From Mesostigma viride (taxonomy: Eukaryota > Streptophyta > Mesostigmatophyceae > Mesostigmatales > Mesostigmataceae): a DNA stretch of 64,000 nucleotides. Location: the NCBI GenBank assembly GCA_009746045.1, contig RPFO01000080.1, positions 5,625,476 to 5,689,475 of the forward strand, written 5' to 3'. The notes under the pieces were generated by a model that was not told where the DNA came from, made no database searches, and was given only the letters and a program-made list of their open reading frames with translations. Below are positions 35,001 through 46,651 of the stretch, one piece after another. The stretch's first letter is position 1; every line of letters starts with the position of its first letter. The position numbers and the translations under genes were made by a program.

Positions 35001-36245
35001 CGGGCTGCAGTGAAGGGCGTGGAGAGGAGTGCGCGCAGCTTGGCAAACCGAGGCAAGCGGGTGGTGAGGTTGGTGGACTCCACCGCGGCGTTGGGCTGCT
35101 TGGCTAAGGGGCGGTCCTCATCCCACAAGCTCAACAAGCAGTGCCGCCGCTTGTGCGCGCTGACCCTCGCCACGGGGAGTCGTTCCCAGTGGGTGTGGAC
35201 GCCGAGTGCACTTCAACCAGCCGATGGCGTTTCTCGCGGCCAATCCATGGCGACTTTCTTGGCAGGCTGGGTGCGCGACCTGACCGCGGAAGGCATCCAT
35301 CCTAACCCGGGGCCCCCTGCACCTGTTAGCTACCTTCCATTGCTAGAGGGGAAAGTAAAGCCGGCTACTTTGCTGGCCTACCGTCGTGGTCTTGATTCCC
35401 TCTTGACTTGGTGGGAGGCTGGTGGGCGGGCGGACGGGTCATCGTCACGAGCTGACACCCTTGAGGAGACATTTTGTGCGTATGTCGCCTGGGCTCATTT
35501 TCGGGGGTACAGCCGCCAAGTGTGTGTCAATGCCTTGATGGGGTTGCAACTTTATTATCCCGGTATGGTGAAGCGGTGGGACTTGGCCCGTGGCGTCCTC
35601 GCTGGGTGGAAAACACTTGTGCCCCCCCGTGCCCCTCCTCCCATTCCATGGGAGGCGGCGTTTGCACTTGCCAGCACGATGGTCATGCAAGGTCAGCGCC
35701 TTGCGGGCCTGCTGGTTGTCATCGTGTTCCGCCATTACCTGCGAATCTCGGAGGCGCTGAACCTCCGTGTTGGCCATGTGCGCCTCCAGCCTGACGTTCG
35801 GCTTGGGCCGGCTCAACGGGGCGCCCTACTGCTGAGGTCTACCAAGACCTCTAAGGGCAAGACTCAGTCAGTGGTGGTAGAAGATGTGATGTCTGAAACC
35901 ATCCTCCGTCACTGCATCGCGGGTAAGCACGCTTGGGAGGCCGTGTTCCCTTTCACCTACCCGCAATTCCGGCGCATTTGGCAGGCTGCGAGTCAGGCCT
36001 TGGGGGTCGCCCAGATTTTCACCATTCACGGGCTGCGGCATGGAGGTGCCACTCACGATTTCCTCGCGGGTCGCAGCATGGGGGACATCCAGGGCCGGGG
36101 GCGCTGGCTTAGCAGCTCCACGGTTGCCCATTATGTGGGCTTGCACCGCAGTTTGGAGGTGCAGCTGCCTGAGGTTATTCTTCGGGCCATGGCCGCCTGC
36201 CCCCCTCGGGCCTGGCGGGCTATTTTGAAATTGCCCTCCACCTAA
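32070..36245 (+). CDS. Polyprotein of the DIRS-order element
   Basis: 1391 residues. The N-terminal 330 residues are gag-like: basic start, acidic patch EDEEGE near 170-180, then a helical region ending in a Gly-rich linker. RT spans about 500-850, with CAKSDLVSYYYSI and the catalytic SITIDDLVAS (about 733). RNase H is about 890-1060 (VASDASTYGQG, NEKEVRAAV, RLVDSTAALG, QPADGVSRG). A linker ends in an NPGP motif (EGIHPNPGPP, about 1071-1081). The tyrosine recombinase has Arg in HYLRISEAL (about 1224), HGLRHGG (about 1320) and a Tyr in VAHYVGLH (about 1354). It copies element RNA and integrates a circular product by recombination. No methyltransferase domain is seen. The ATG at 32070 was chosen because the frame upstream is blocked soon after. 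Confidence 0.87.
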   Translation: MPKGRKATGGQAARGEDGTPTPRAAAASHAPVAFSAKKKQLATLLAKCISPAEAVGAVEQVFGAEDWVTDASSWSSSQLKSVVQLLADHVDVGDVLDARDPNGTLVAKLLAVADLAADEEEDQALPPTTPAQRKMAKPKGAAKVSAGGGAVGKEMRARLATFVGAPPETENQDDEEDEEGEVAAEKFMQGLKAALGGMEGAGSHFKASKGVALPSRAKSVKYRVSERVLPGVLEDASDNGMGIRSWVMTVKPGNWRNMENRKIVMNIALAMDTLLKELGSAAGELVGMEYLMRVVAALLQVEGKEGGVEGGQPPPAIGGGGCTVSHPGCQGSSPNCHPLGQAQQGSTSREIESQRDRSLFPLPYPLRPAYTAWGRVRSARRRQRATRRHREYTLQCKVVRWLNWLWGGGQDPPPNPRGACSKGREEALARVKRHCTWHSRRVGGVATGQEQEGADAIYGKQNKYEQLRADAVSLPKAEVAGKARLLDLLAMRPSWREIYASEENCIKPAVVASAKYWNVPKPSRGCSMAEWGKLMSRAAGVGMVAFRERRPKWVDGCFGVAKGVGELRFIVNRKLGNLLWVDPPKILLPHLGILVEVYIKGWCYCAKSDLVSYYYSIEVPEWWWDYQGLPSVWSTSVGLAGPRRKVWPVLKVLAMGHSHAVALGEAIHEMVLYMTGALDPRRQVNYLSSAGELTLVRDECGQPLRLAIEYKEERAGELQIDLENPPAPMLSITIDDLVASNGRTCEAVNQLITRAIEEGYLPNNLVPSKEKTKMASLEGDELEALGVVHRRNGVLEPTVKQLNLVIAHTQAILTRGRATAEGLAAVLGRWLWLQMLSRSCLSIWQQCFKFISLQGWGQRSWVLWAGVREELECALALAPMLRVDRSAPLAREVVASDASTYGQGVVYATMEPGDVTELARAREVRGYPTLLIPSEVAYAGPRPLSARAQQAITSQQWRVGVRSRWRDPGMHINEKEVRAAVKGVERSARSLANRGKRVVRLVDSTAALGCLAKGRSSSHKLNKQCRRLCALTLATGSRSQWVWTPSALQPADGVSRGQSMATFLAGWVRDLTAEGIHPNPGPPAPVSYLPLLEGKVKPATLLAYRRGLDSLLTWWEAGGRADGSSSRADTLEETFCAYVAWAHFRGYSRQVCVNALMGLQLYYPGMVKRWDLARGVLAGWKTLVPPRAPPPIPWEAAFALASTMVMQGQRLAGLLVVIVFRHYLRISEALNLRVGHVRLQPDVRLGPAQRGALLLRSTKTSKGKTQSVVVEDVMSETILRHCIAGKHAWEAVFPFTYPQFRRIWQAASQALGVAQIFTIHGLRHGGATHDFLAGRSMGDIQGRGRWLSSSTVAHYVGLHRSLEVQLPEVILRAMAACPPRAWRAILKLPST

Positions 36246-36317
36246 TTTGGTTGTTCATTTCTCTGTCATTATGCTAGGTTCTTTGCCCCTGGCATGGATC
36301 GCCAGGGAGGGATATAA

Positions 36318-36454
36318 GGGTAAGGCTAGCCTTTGCCAAGCAATAAGTGTTCCCATGAGCATCGGCGGCCGGGATGTGGCCTGCCTTTTGTATGTGCTCC
36401 ACTCATTGTTTTAATAAAGAGTCTGGTTACCCTGGAGTTCCACGGTTAATAGAA
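36318..36454 (+). repeat. B1 repeat
   Basis: 137 bp downstream of the stop; includes AATAAAGAG. Repeated as B2 at 36911-37047. Confidence 0.8.
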
Positions 36455-36885
36455 TCGTGGTTCTCTGAACATAGTTTCTTTATAGTGAGATGGAAGGGTA
36501 GCCGCTATAGCTAGGTTATTGGGTTCACGTGACATACCTTTTGAGGCCGGTGCGGCCTGATCCGGATCAGTCGTGGCCAAAGCTTTGGCCAGTTTTTCTT
36601 GGCCAGGTGGCAGGAGCTACGTTGAGATATAAACCTGCCACTGTCTAGGTTTCTTGGCTCATGGCGTAGTGATTAACTAGATCTAGATTCTTTCTCTCAC
36701 GCAATATGTGACCTAATAGCCCCGGCAGCCTTACGTAAGCTGCCGGCAATTAGAACGCCACATTGCGTCATTTGTTCAGACGCAACATTTGCGTGGCGAA
36801 AAAATGCCGTCCGGGCCAAGGCCGCATGACACGCAAAAAGGACAAAAACAAACCCACCTAGCTAAGGTCGGCCTCTTTTCTTTTC
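36455..36885 (+). repeat. A2 repeat
   Basis: Copy of A1 placed between B1 and B2. The 25 bases 36886-36910 between A2 and B2 are unique. Confidence 0.8.
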
Positions 36886-36910
36886 CCGCCCACCCTCCCT
36901 GCGTGTTTGG

Positions 36911-37047
36911 GGGTAAGGCTAGCCTTTGCCAAGCAATAAGTGTTCCCATGAGCATCGGCGGCCGGGATGTGGCCTGCCTTTTGTATGTGCTCCACTCATT
37001 GTTTTAATAAAGAGTCTGGTTACCCTGGAGTTCCACGGTTAATAGAA
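36911..37047 (+). repeat. B2 repeat
   Basis: Identical to B1 by eye. It marks the right end of the element. Confidence 0.8.
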
Positions 37048-37345
37048 GTAACTTTCGTGTAGTTATTATTCTAATGAGATTAGAATAGTACATGTACTCC
37101 GTGGCATGCCCATGTGCATGACACGCATGAGTACTCACATGAAGTGAGATAAGAATAGATATCGAGCCGAGGCCGGCCTGGCTATACGCGCTAATGAGCT
37201 GGCACCATCAAGTAGACAACCAGCACAGGGCACCCTCCTAGATCGAGGTGCGTCCATGCATGCGGTATATGTTTTTGCGGCGCTAACAACACCAATGGAA
37301 AGAACGGATGGCACTAATATGGAGGCAATTATGGGTTGAGGGTTA
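37048..37345. other. Intergenic
   Basis: No gene seen. Contains the 14-base TAATATGGAGGCAA near 37316, which recurs at the right edge of the TIR-bounded segment (39254). Confidence 0.4.
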
Positions 37346-39256
37346 TTAAGGGGACTCGGCGCGGCGAATATTTTCCGCGCCAAAAAAAATTCCGCGGCAC
37401 CCTCCGTACCGTGTAAAGTGGGTGCACGGTACGCGCACCCCTTGCGGAAGTGGCCATGGCGACTGCTTTTAGACGAAACGTGACAAATCTGGCTCGCAGA
37501 AAGCAGAAAAAATGCTCGATTGTTGGAGAAAATTAGTTACTGATTCTACTTTATGGTGGGATAGTTGCGATCTATGATGTCGCGGGCTTTTTTTCTTTAC
37601 CATCGGCAGGGGGGGTCCGGCCTGAATTTCTGTCGGGATGAATAAAGTATAATGGATGCCTGCCCGTGTGATTGTCGATTGTTGCCAGTTTTGATGGTCG
37701 TAAGGAAAGCTAGTTTAATGATGTTTCTAAAGCCGTAAAGATTCCCGCTTGTATCTTTACCTTCCCCGTCATTTTGCGGTAAGATAACATTAGGCCTGCG
37801 CGATTCGCGCCCGACCTCTCCTTGAAAGGGTGGCCTTTCTTGTGCGCCTGGGCACGAATAAATGCCCGTTATGGTACGTCTTAAGCTAGCGTTTTCCTGC
37901 TTTCTTAGCTCGTTGAGCGTAAGCTTTTTGCCTTCTTTCCGGCCAGATGCAGCCATGAAGTTGCGGGTCCTGGCGCTGCATCGCTAGATTCCTGGATGTT
38001 TTTTTGCAAGTTCGTCTGTGACGTGGCTGGCTTGCTGCAGCGCGTGGCCCACAACCTGTCGGGAAGGTGTAATGCTTTTATCTCCATGCTTCTCTGAAAT
38101 TTCTTTTGCTTTATAGACAGTTGTGTTCGAGGAAATTCACGCGGTCTTCCTAAGCAGCGGCATCATTTTCCCCAGACACTGACGAGCTGGCACCTGTCTC
38201 CTAAAGAAAGCGGCTCGTGCTTGTTAGAAAGGAGGCAGTGTGCATTTTGCAGGACACAGTGCATGCTTTGGTGGCACATGCGTCAGGTAGGTTGTTCCAA
38301 TGGTCTCTTCACCTTTCCCACTGAGTAAATGATAGCCTTTGTCATGCTAACCAGAGCAGCTAGCCACAGGTTGGCTGGATAAAAAGTCAGCTTATTTTCT
38401 CTTTATATACTGCGTGTGTGGTCCTCCACGTGTCCGGCTTGTTGGGCATTTTGGAAGAGGGTTTTTAATGTGTTGTTGGGTGGAACAACTTGGTTGTTGG
38501 CACAAAATCACACATTATTAGCCTGATATAGGCATGGCATATGCTGCTCAGGCGTGTCGTCCTACCGGCCTTGTTGTCAAGGGTAGACTCACAAGGCTGG
38601 CTGTGCCGATGGAGGGGTGGGGCGTATGACGCTCCGGACATCCTCCTCACACTCCGTGATCAAAGTGGGCATGTTTTTGTGTGTCTAGGGTAGCAAAACA
38701 GATGTCATTTTGGCTCAGCACTAGCTCAATTCTCTTTTAGCGTCTACCCAGGTGGCATCACAGGAAAATCAATAACTTGAGCTACGCTTGTCAGAATGAG
38801 CTCAAACTTTGGGGTTGTGTTTCCCCCCACTCAGTGGAATTTCGAATGTATGGATGACCCCATTCGATGTGTTGATGATTTGATTTATTTTTTTTGCATG
38901 GCTCAAAAAAGTACCCATTTTGCGGGGAAATTAATAACTCAAACAAATGTGATTATTTTGACCATGTGAATAGCCCAGATTTTTTAGAAGTGGGGGAACT
39001 TTGCAGGAATGTATGGGCAGGTCATTTGGATAAGTGGTTTGTCTTGGGCAAAATATCTCATAAATAGCTCGTCTTTTTCTATTTTTAGCTCACCACCGGT
39101 GCGTGGTTGGGGGTAGTACCCCCAACAAGTGGTGGCATGAATGTCCAAACATCATATTTATGGTACTCAATCATCACTAGATGGTTCCCAAGTGCATTGG
39201 AACTGATCTTCATTAAAGTCAGTTTTTCAGGCTTTTGGACGTGCGAGTCCCCTTAA
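37346..39256. mobile_element. Possible non-autonomous TIR element
   Basis: TTAAGGGGACTCG (37346-37358) and its exact reverse complement (39244-39256) bound a 1.9-kb segment without any ORF of note. TTAA at both ends could be a target duplication. The arms are only 13 bp and do not extend inward, so the call is tentative. Confidence 0.4.
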
Positions 39257-39568
39257 TATGGAGGCAAGGGATAGTCGCACTATTTATTATACCACAAGTG
39301 CTTTCCGTACGTGAATACAGACCGAAAAACACGCTGTTTTGTAACGTACAACTCCTCTTTAGATGTTAAGTAAGTACTTACTTACATGTTGGGCTTTCGC
39401 CCTGCAGGAAAGCTTTGCACAACTACTTATCGACTTGAGGTTTTCAGAGTGAGTGTTGTATTCTGCTTTCTCCGCGCCTCCGCTAACAATGCCATCAATG
39501 TCGGACTAAACAATCTAGTCTCAACAAACAAGGTCGGGCAAACAGCCGAACCCGTTCCTTTTCTGCTC
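39257..39568. other. 3' flank of the MBB1-like gene
   Basis: No separate gene. It probably includes the 3' untranslated region of the minus-strand gene ending at 39569. Confidence 0.4.
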
Positions 39569-42500
39569 TCAATATCCCTCATCGGTTGGGGCCATGTTCT
39601 CCTCCAGCACCGCGTGGATGCGCGACAAGCACTCAGAGCTGCCCCAGCGCTCCTCGAACCGCGCCCACGCCTGGTACAGCGGCACGTGGGGGGGGTCGAT
39701 CGCACCCCCCTTCTCGAACAAGCCCCGCACGAGCACCACGTCCACCGGCCGCAGTCGCAGCTCCCTCTTGTTGGTCACCGGCGGCTGCACGCTCCTATCG
39801 CTGCCCACGCCTCCTCCCTTGACCTGGGTGGCATCGCGAGCACCCCCCAGAGCACCAGCCTCGCCTGGACCGCTGGCGCCCATCATGGATTTGGTGGGAG
39901 ACACAGGAACCCCTCCAGGAGCAGTACGGGTCCATCCCACAACATCTGGTCTCGCTTCCTCCTCCTCCTCGTCCTCCTCCTCGCCCTCGTCCTTGTCCTC
40001 GTCCTCTTCCTCATCAGTGTCGTCTTCTGCTATAGACGAGCCCCCGCTGGCCGAGCTGCACGCATACATGAAGCGTGAACGCCGGCATTGTCACGATCAT
40101 AACATGCAACATCCGTGCAATACATGAGATGAACAAAAAAAACATGCATTAAGGCATGGAGCATAAAGCGGGAGCATAAAGCAGTGGAGAATGGAATATT
40201 TCCATGAAGTGAAAGGGAATGAAAAAAAAAAAAACACCGAAAACTCATGGCTGGCCTGCTACTGTCCCACCTGCCCGCCCCCGCCCCTCCTCCCCGCTTG
40301 TCAGCCATGAGCCCGCCCGCCCGCCCGCCCGCCCCTCCCCGCCCCCATTTCACGTGCCTACTGTCCTGAAGCTCACAAGCTAGAGCAGCCCCACAACTAC
40401 TGCAATACTCCAAAAGGGTGTATTCTCAGCCCCCCTGCAGCCAAGTATGCATGGATTCAAGGTTAAATACAAGTACGAGTATACTTCCACGGTCCGGATT
40501 CTCCATAATTTCTGGCCTGCGCTGGTTGTCTCATCAATACTCCCAAGTACAGCACGATTCAACATTAGCACAGTATCGCACCTCAGTTTTAGGGCACCCG
40601 CACTCCGTCAAACGGGCCACCCAGCAAGCCACCCAGCAAGCCACTCAGCAAGCCACCCAGCAAGCCACCCAGCAAGCCACCCAGCAAGCCACCCAGCAAG
40701 CCACCCAGCAAGCCACCCGGCAAGCCACCCGGCAAGCCACCCGGCAAGCCACCCGGCAAGCCACCCGGCAAGCCACCCGGCAAGCCACCCGGCAAGCCAC
40801 CCGGCAAGCCACCCGGCAAGCCACCCGGCAAGCCACCCGGCAAGCCACCCGGCAAGCCACCCGACAAGCCACCAGGCAAGCCACCCGGCAAGCCACCCGG
40901 CAAGCCACCCGGCAAGCCACCCGGCAAGCCACCCGGCAAGCCACCCGGCAAGCCACCCGGCAAGCCACCCGGCAAGCCACCCGGCAAGCCACCCGGCAAG
41001 CCACCCGGCAAGCCACCCGGCAAGCCACCCGGCAAGCCACCCGGCAAGCCACCCGGCAAGCCACCCGGCAAGCCACCCGGCAAGCCACCCGGCAAGCCAC
41101 CCGGCAAGCCACCCGGCAAGCCACCCGGCAAGCCACCCGGCAAGCCACCCGGCAAGCCACCCGGCAAGCCACCCGGCAAGCCACCCGGCAAGCCACCCGG
41201 CAAGCCACCCAGCAAGCCACCCAGCAAGCCACCCAGCCAGTCACCCAGCAATTCACCCAGCAAGTCACCCAGCAAGCCACACAGTAAACCTCCCAGAAAG
41301 CCATCAAACAATGCAAGTAGGTAGGTAGGTAGGTAGGTAGGTAGGTAGGTAGGTAGGTAGGTAGGTAGGTAGGTAGGTAGGTAGGTAGGTAGGTAGGTAG
41401 GTAGGTAGGTAGGTAGGTAGGTAGGTAGGTAGGTAGGTAGGTAGGTAGGTAGGTAGGTAGGTAGGTAGGTAGGTAGGTAGGTAGGTAGGTAGGTAGGTAG
41501 GTAGGTAGGTAGGTAGGTAGGTAGGTAGGTAGGTAGGTAGGTAGGTAGGTAGGTAGGTAGGTAGGTAGGTAGGTAGGTAGGTAGGTAGGTAGGTAGGTAG
41601 GTAGGTAGGTAGGTAGGTAGGTAGGTAGGTAGGTAGGAAGGTGGGTGGGTGGGTGGGTGGGTGGGTGGGTGGGTGGGTGGGTGGGTGGGTGGGTGGGCGG
41701 GCGGGCGGGCGGCGGGCGGGCGGGCGGCGCGGCGCGGGCGGGCGGGCGGGCGGCGGGCGGGCGGGCGGGCGGGCGGGCGGGCGGGCGGGCGGGCGGGCGG
41801 GCGGGCGGTTGATTGGTTGGTTGGTTGGTTGGGTAGGTAACTGATAATAAACGCTCGGGACACTCCTACAATTTGCTTACACCAATGAGACAGCCAGCCA
41901 GCACTGGCTGTCTCGAGTCTCCCTGTCACATTGATGCATACCCAAAGGATCGCCTATAAGCCTGCCTTTGTGCACACACTACATAGTACACGTGGTGTTT
42001 AAATTCAAATAATTGTGTTCAGCTACTCAGCGTCTATACTTCAATTAGTTGGTAATTTCTTGATCCCCTAAATTTCTGAAAGGGTTATGACCATGCAAAA
42101 CTCACCCAGCCATCGCTGCTGCAGCGGCGGCGGCGGCAGCAGAGGCAGCAGCAGCGCGGGCCTCCCTCTGCGGCCGCTCCAGTGCCCACTTCAATTCAAA
42201 CAGCGCGTACTCCATCCTGCAGGTACAGCATAGTTTGCAGGTGATAAGTGGGTGTTAGTGGGCATCGAGGGTGCTAAGTGGGTACTGGGGTAATGGAAAG
42301 CCTGAACCGTGCGTTCACCCTATCCTGCCAAAGGAAGACGAGCTGCAACACAGAGCCGGGTGGGTGCTAGGCATAGATGGGTGGGTGCTGACAGGGTGGC
42401 GAAGCAGGATAGGAAACAGGATGGCAGGCCACAGGAAAGCGCACACGATGTGTACTCCATCGCACCAAAGGGAGAAAGGTGGTGGCAAGTAGGTGCAGGT

Positions 42501-42958
42501 GACAGACGGTAGGCGCTAATGAGGATAGCAGAAATGGGCGACAATAGCTATGTGGGGCGGTAGGCGGTGAGATTGACTGCTCTGGGTGCCACCCAGACAA
42601 AGTCACAAATAAGATGTTGAGAAGAGGAATCAAATATATTACAAGTTAAAGGGTTAGCCGTGCAGGCCTCCAGCTGCGGGGCATGCCTTTCCGCCCTACG
42701 TGACGTGGTCACTGTAGCATACAGCTGTACTGTAAGACTAGCAACGTTACAAGCACGCACCAGAGCGGGGCGTCTTCCGCGCACGCCTCGCACCCGCGCT
42801 CAAAGAGCGAGCGCGCCTCCTCGAGGTGGCCCGTGTCCGCCTCCATGCGAGCCCATGCCTGGCGGGAGGGGGGGGGCGGGCGGGGGTGTTGGGGGGCATT
42901 GTGGCAGCGGTGGAAAAGGTGGTGGTGGGTGGGCGGTGGGAGTTGTTGTTGTTGTTGG

Positions 42959-42995
<37 letters not shown>

Positions 42996-43003
42996 GGTGG
43001 TGG

Positions 43004-43034
<31 letters not shown>

Positions 43035-46000
43035 GGTGGTGGTGGTGTTGGTGGTGGTGTTGGTGGTGGTGGTGGTGGTGGTGGTGGTGGTGGGTGGTGG
43101 TGGTGGTGGTGGTGGTGGTGGTGGTGGTGGTGGTGGTGGTGGTGGTGGAGTCCGTGGCGGTGATGGCGAGGTGGTGGCGTTGCGATCATAGGTTGGTTGT
43201 GTGTGGGTAGGTGAGGACAGAAGGTAAAAGGAGGGGGGCACACAGATGGTGGGAGAGGAAAGGAAAGGGGGTTGGGGCACACAGGTAGCCGGGGGGAGGG
43301 GGGGGGAGACAGGGTGAGTGGCCAGGTGGCAAACCAGGGAGGGGGGGGGGGGGAGGGACAGGTGGCAAACCGTTGACAGCTGAGATCCGTACGGCACAAG
43401 GATCCTCGGGCTACTAGCGTTTGTCACGGCACAAGTCCCTGTGCAGGTATGCCCTGGCATGCATGGCAGTTCTCTTCACATAACATAATCTCGGGCTTGT
43501 CGAATGGCAAATGCATGAAAAGGATGCGATGTGCGAAGGAGCGTCCAACTCCACTTTGACTGCTCTACCCCAGAGCAAGTAACAATAATCACCTCATAGT
43601 GATGGCCATTCTGAGTCCGACAAACATTGCTTTTGCTTTTGGGGGGGAGGCGTAGCTACAGTATCAAATTTGGAAGTATCAAATACAACTATATTAATAC
43701 CCAAATGGCAGTATCAATTATACTACCCCAAATAGCAGTACCAATAATATTACTACGCTGGCTGCATAGTACCGGTATTAGAGTGCATGCCATTGCCAAA
43801 ACCCTGGCTGTGCGTTAGTGATCAGCTTGGCATGGTAAAAAACGGGCAGCCTACCTACAAGGTGAACAAGTACGTATGCCGCGCGTGCCAGCCCCTCTTG
43901 CATGGCTGGGTTCAGCTAGTAATTATCTTCTCTTTTCAGCTAACAATTAGCTTCTCTTCTCTGCTATCGATTTTCTTTCTGTCTCTTCTCTCAGTTAGCT
44001 TTGCGTCACGTTAAGATACTAGTATCATAAACCAGCTTGGGCTCTCACAGACACATTGCTAATCAGCCCACCTGCCAGATGAAGGAGTACTTGTGCCGGG
44101 CCTGCAGGCCCTTCTCGAAGCACTGCCGCGCGGCGTCCAGGTTACCCACCTGGCAGGGATAGGACACGAATGATGATAGAAACCATGATAATTAGAAACA
44201 AATGACGATAGAAACAAATAATAATGTCTTTACTACCTTAACAACAAGGACGTTTATACGGTGACTTTAACCCAGGTAATAAAATAAGCGCAAGAAAACA
44301 GCTATCTGTAGTCTCTGTCAACATGCATCCAGACTGACCCCCAGGCATACCTATATATATTCATTGAGAATGATATCCCTGGCATACCTATATATATTCA
44401 TTGAGAATGATACCCCTGGCATACCTATATACATGCATTGAGAATGATACCCCAGGCATACCTATATATATTCATTGAGAATGATACCCCTGGCATACCT
44501 ATATATATTCATTGAGAATGACACCCCTGGCATACCTGTATACATTCATTGAGAATGATACCCCTGGCATACCTATATATATTCATTGAGAATGATACCC
44601 CTGGCATACCTATATATATATTCATTGAGAATGATACCCCTGGCATAACTATATATATTCATTGAGAATGATACCCCAGGCATACCTATATATATTTATT
44701 GAGAATGATACCCCTGGCATACCTATACATATTTATTGAGAATGATATCCCTGGCATACCTATATACATTCATTGAGAATGATACCCCTGGCATACCTAT
44801 ACATATTCATTGAGAATGATACCCCTGGCATACCTATATATATAGGGTGTAACACATTTCGTTGGCTAGGAGCTAGTAATGATTAAGAAGGTGGCATGCA
44901 TGCAGGCCAGCCCGGCTCAGCACGTAGGGCATGGCCACGGCAGCATCAAACGAACCGAAGGAAGTGGCCAGCCCCTTCTTTTGTGTCGATGCACCATCAG
45001 GCAGGCCTTGACAACACCATCAGGCAGGCCTTGACAACAAAATGACTAAAATACCATCTCCATCGGCTCACACCGCAGCCACACTACAACCAAGCCCCCG
45101 CCGAAGATACTACCCAGTATACAAATACAACCCCCCCTGCCCCCCCCCCCCCCCCCCCCCCCCCTCATTCTTCTCACCTTGCTCTCGATCTGGCCCTATA
45201 ACAGCCACAGCCCTATTACACTGGCCCTATAACAGCCACAGCCCTACTACACTGGCCCTATAACAGCCACAGCCCTATTACACTGGCCCTGTAACAGCCA
45301 CCTGGCCTGGCCCCAAGGACATACCTAAGAAGGTAGGCAAACATGCCACGACCTACCCACAGCAGTTGCTGGCCGACCTAGTGGTCCCACCCCAGTTTGA
45401 ACATCGCATTCACTCCCTCTCTCTTGCTTGGACTGCTATGCAGGACAAGAAGAGGTGGAAGACCATTGTCCAGGCTCACACGCCCGCCCCTGTGGGCAAG
45501 TCCCCTCCCCCCAAGATGAAGGGGCGTTTTGCTGAGTAGCATAGGCAGGGTTTTCTAGATTAGATTAGCTTAGAGTTAGATTAGTTTGGTTTCGCGGCTC
45601 TGCCCACCTCCATCCATCAAGCAAGGGAATATGTGCTACATGATCTCCCAACGGAGTCATGTTATAATTTAACTTTAATTTGTTTTTAATAACAGCCACA
45701 GCTCTTCACCCCCCTAGCCCCTCACTGTGCGCTCCATCCGCCCGCAGCGCAGCCGTGCTGGCGCGCTCCAAACAACCCCCCACCAATCAACTTAATACAT
45801 TAAGTAGATACTACTATACATCATACACTGAGCTGCACCCCCTCACGTTGCGCTCCATCTACTCCAACAACAGCCACAGCTTCGATAAAGCAAGTCCCCC
45901 CCCTCCCTCCTCACGCTCCCTCTGCCCCAACGGCAGCCACACTGCCACCAACCCCCCATCAAACCAACGGGACAAATACCCAACAAGCTGCGATCCATGC

Positions 46001-46536
46001 CCCCACCTTGCGCTCCATTTGCCCCCACAGCAGCCACAGCTTTGGGTCGCTCGGGTCCTGCCGCGTGCACGCGCGGAAGAGGGAGCGCGCGGCCCCCGTG
46101 CTGCCGCGGTTCTTCTCAAACAGGCCCCACGCGCGCAGGTACGACACGCGCTGGCCCTGCAGAGGCCCAGGGGGACGAGGGACATCCGCGGATCGCGTCG
46201 ATACATTGGTGGCGTGGCTCAACATGAGAGATGGCTTGGGTGGATAATGCAGGGGGTGCAAGGGCGGTGTAACTTGTTTGGGTTTGCGAGGGCGGGCATC
46301 CCTCCCACGGAGTCACCATCGCATGGCAGTGGAATGATCGTCGATCAATAGATTCATGACATCGTTTACGAACATTCATTTACGACCTAGATAGATCATG
46401 CGACAGCGCACCATAACGTAGCAAATGATGTGATGTACAGGTAAGGAAGATAGAAAACCGGTGAGCAGCCATTATGATAGGTACCATGTTGAGTTGAATG
46501 GAGGGGCAAAGAAACCGTCAACAGCCCGTGATAGTG

Positions 46537-46572
<36 letters not shown>

Positions 46573-46582
46573 CACAATCTGC

Positions 46583-46651
<69 letters not shown>

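Larger units (their letters stand above)
31551..37047 (+). mobile_element. DIRS-order (PAT/TOC-like) tyrosine-recombinase retrotransposon
   Basis: Split direct repeats in the order A1 (31551-31982), coding region, B1 (36318-36454), A2 (36455-36885), B2 (36911-37047). A1 and A2 differ by little more than one base, and B1 and B2 look identical. This layout is the hallmark of PAT-type elements and of TOC elements in Chlamydomonas. There is no target duplication, as expected for insertion by a tyrosine recombinase. The single long ORF is intact, so the copy may be recent. Confidence 0.88.

Noticed and set aside
40447-41929. Very long ORFs on both strands (His-Pro-Ala-Ser, Leu-Pro-Thr-Tyr, Gly-Gly-Leu-Pro repeats)
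   Set aside because: They are produced by the 12-bp and 4-bp tandem arrays, whose unit length keeps every frame open. They lie within an intron and have no non-repeat domain.
42660-43460. Poly-Trp/Val/Thr ORFs as proteins
   Set aside because: Caused by GTT and GGT microsatellites in intron 5 of the MBB1-like gene.
44336-44846. CRISPR-like array
   Set aside because: Units are contiguous with no unique spacers, and it sits in an intron of a eukaryotic gene.
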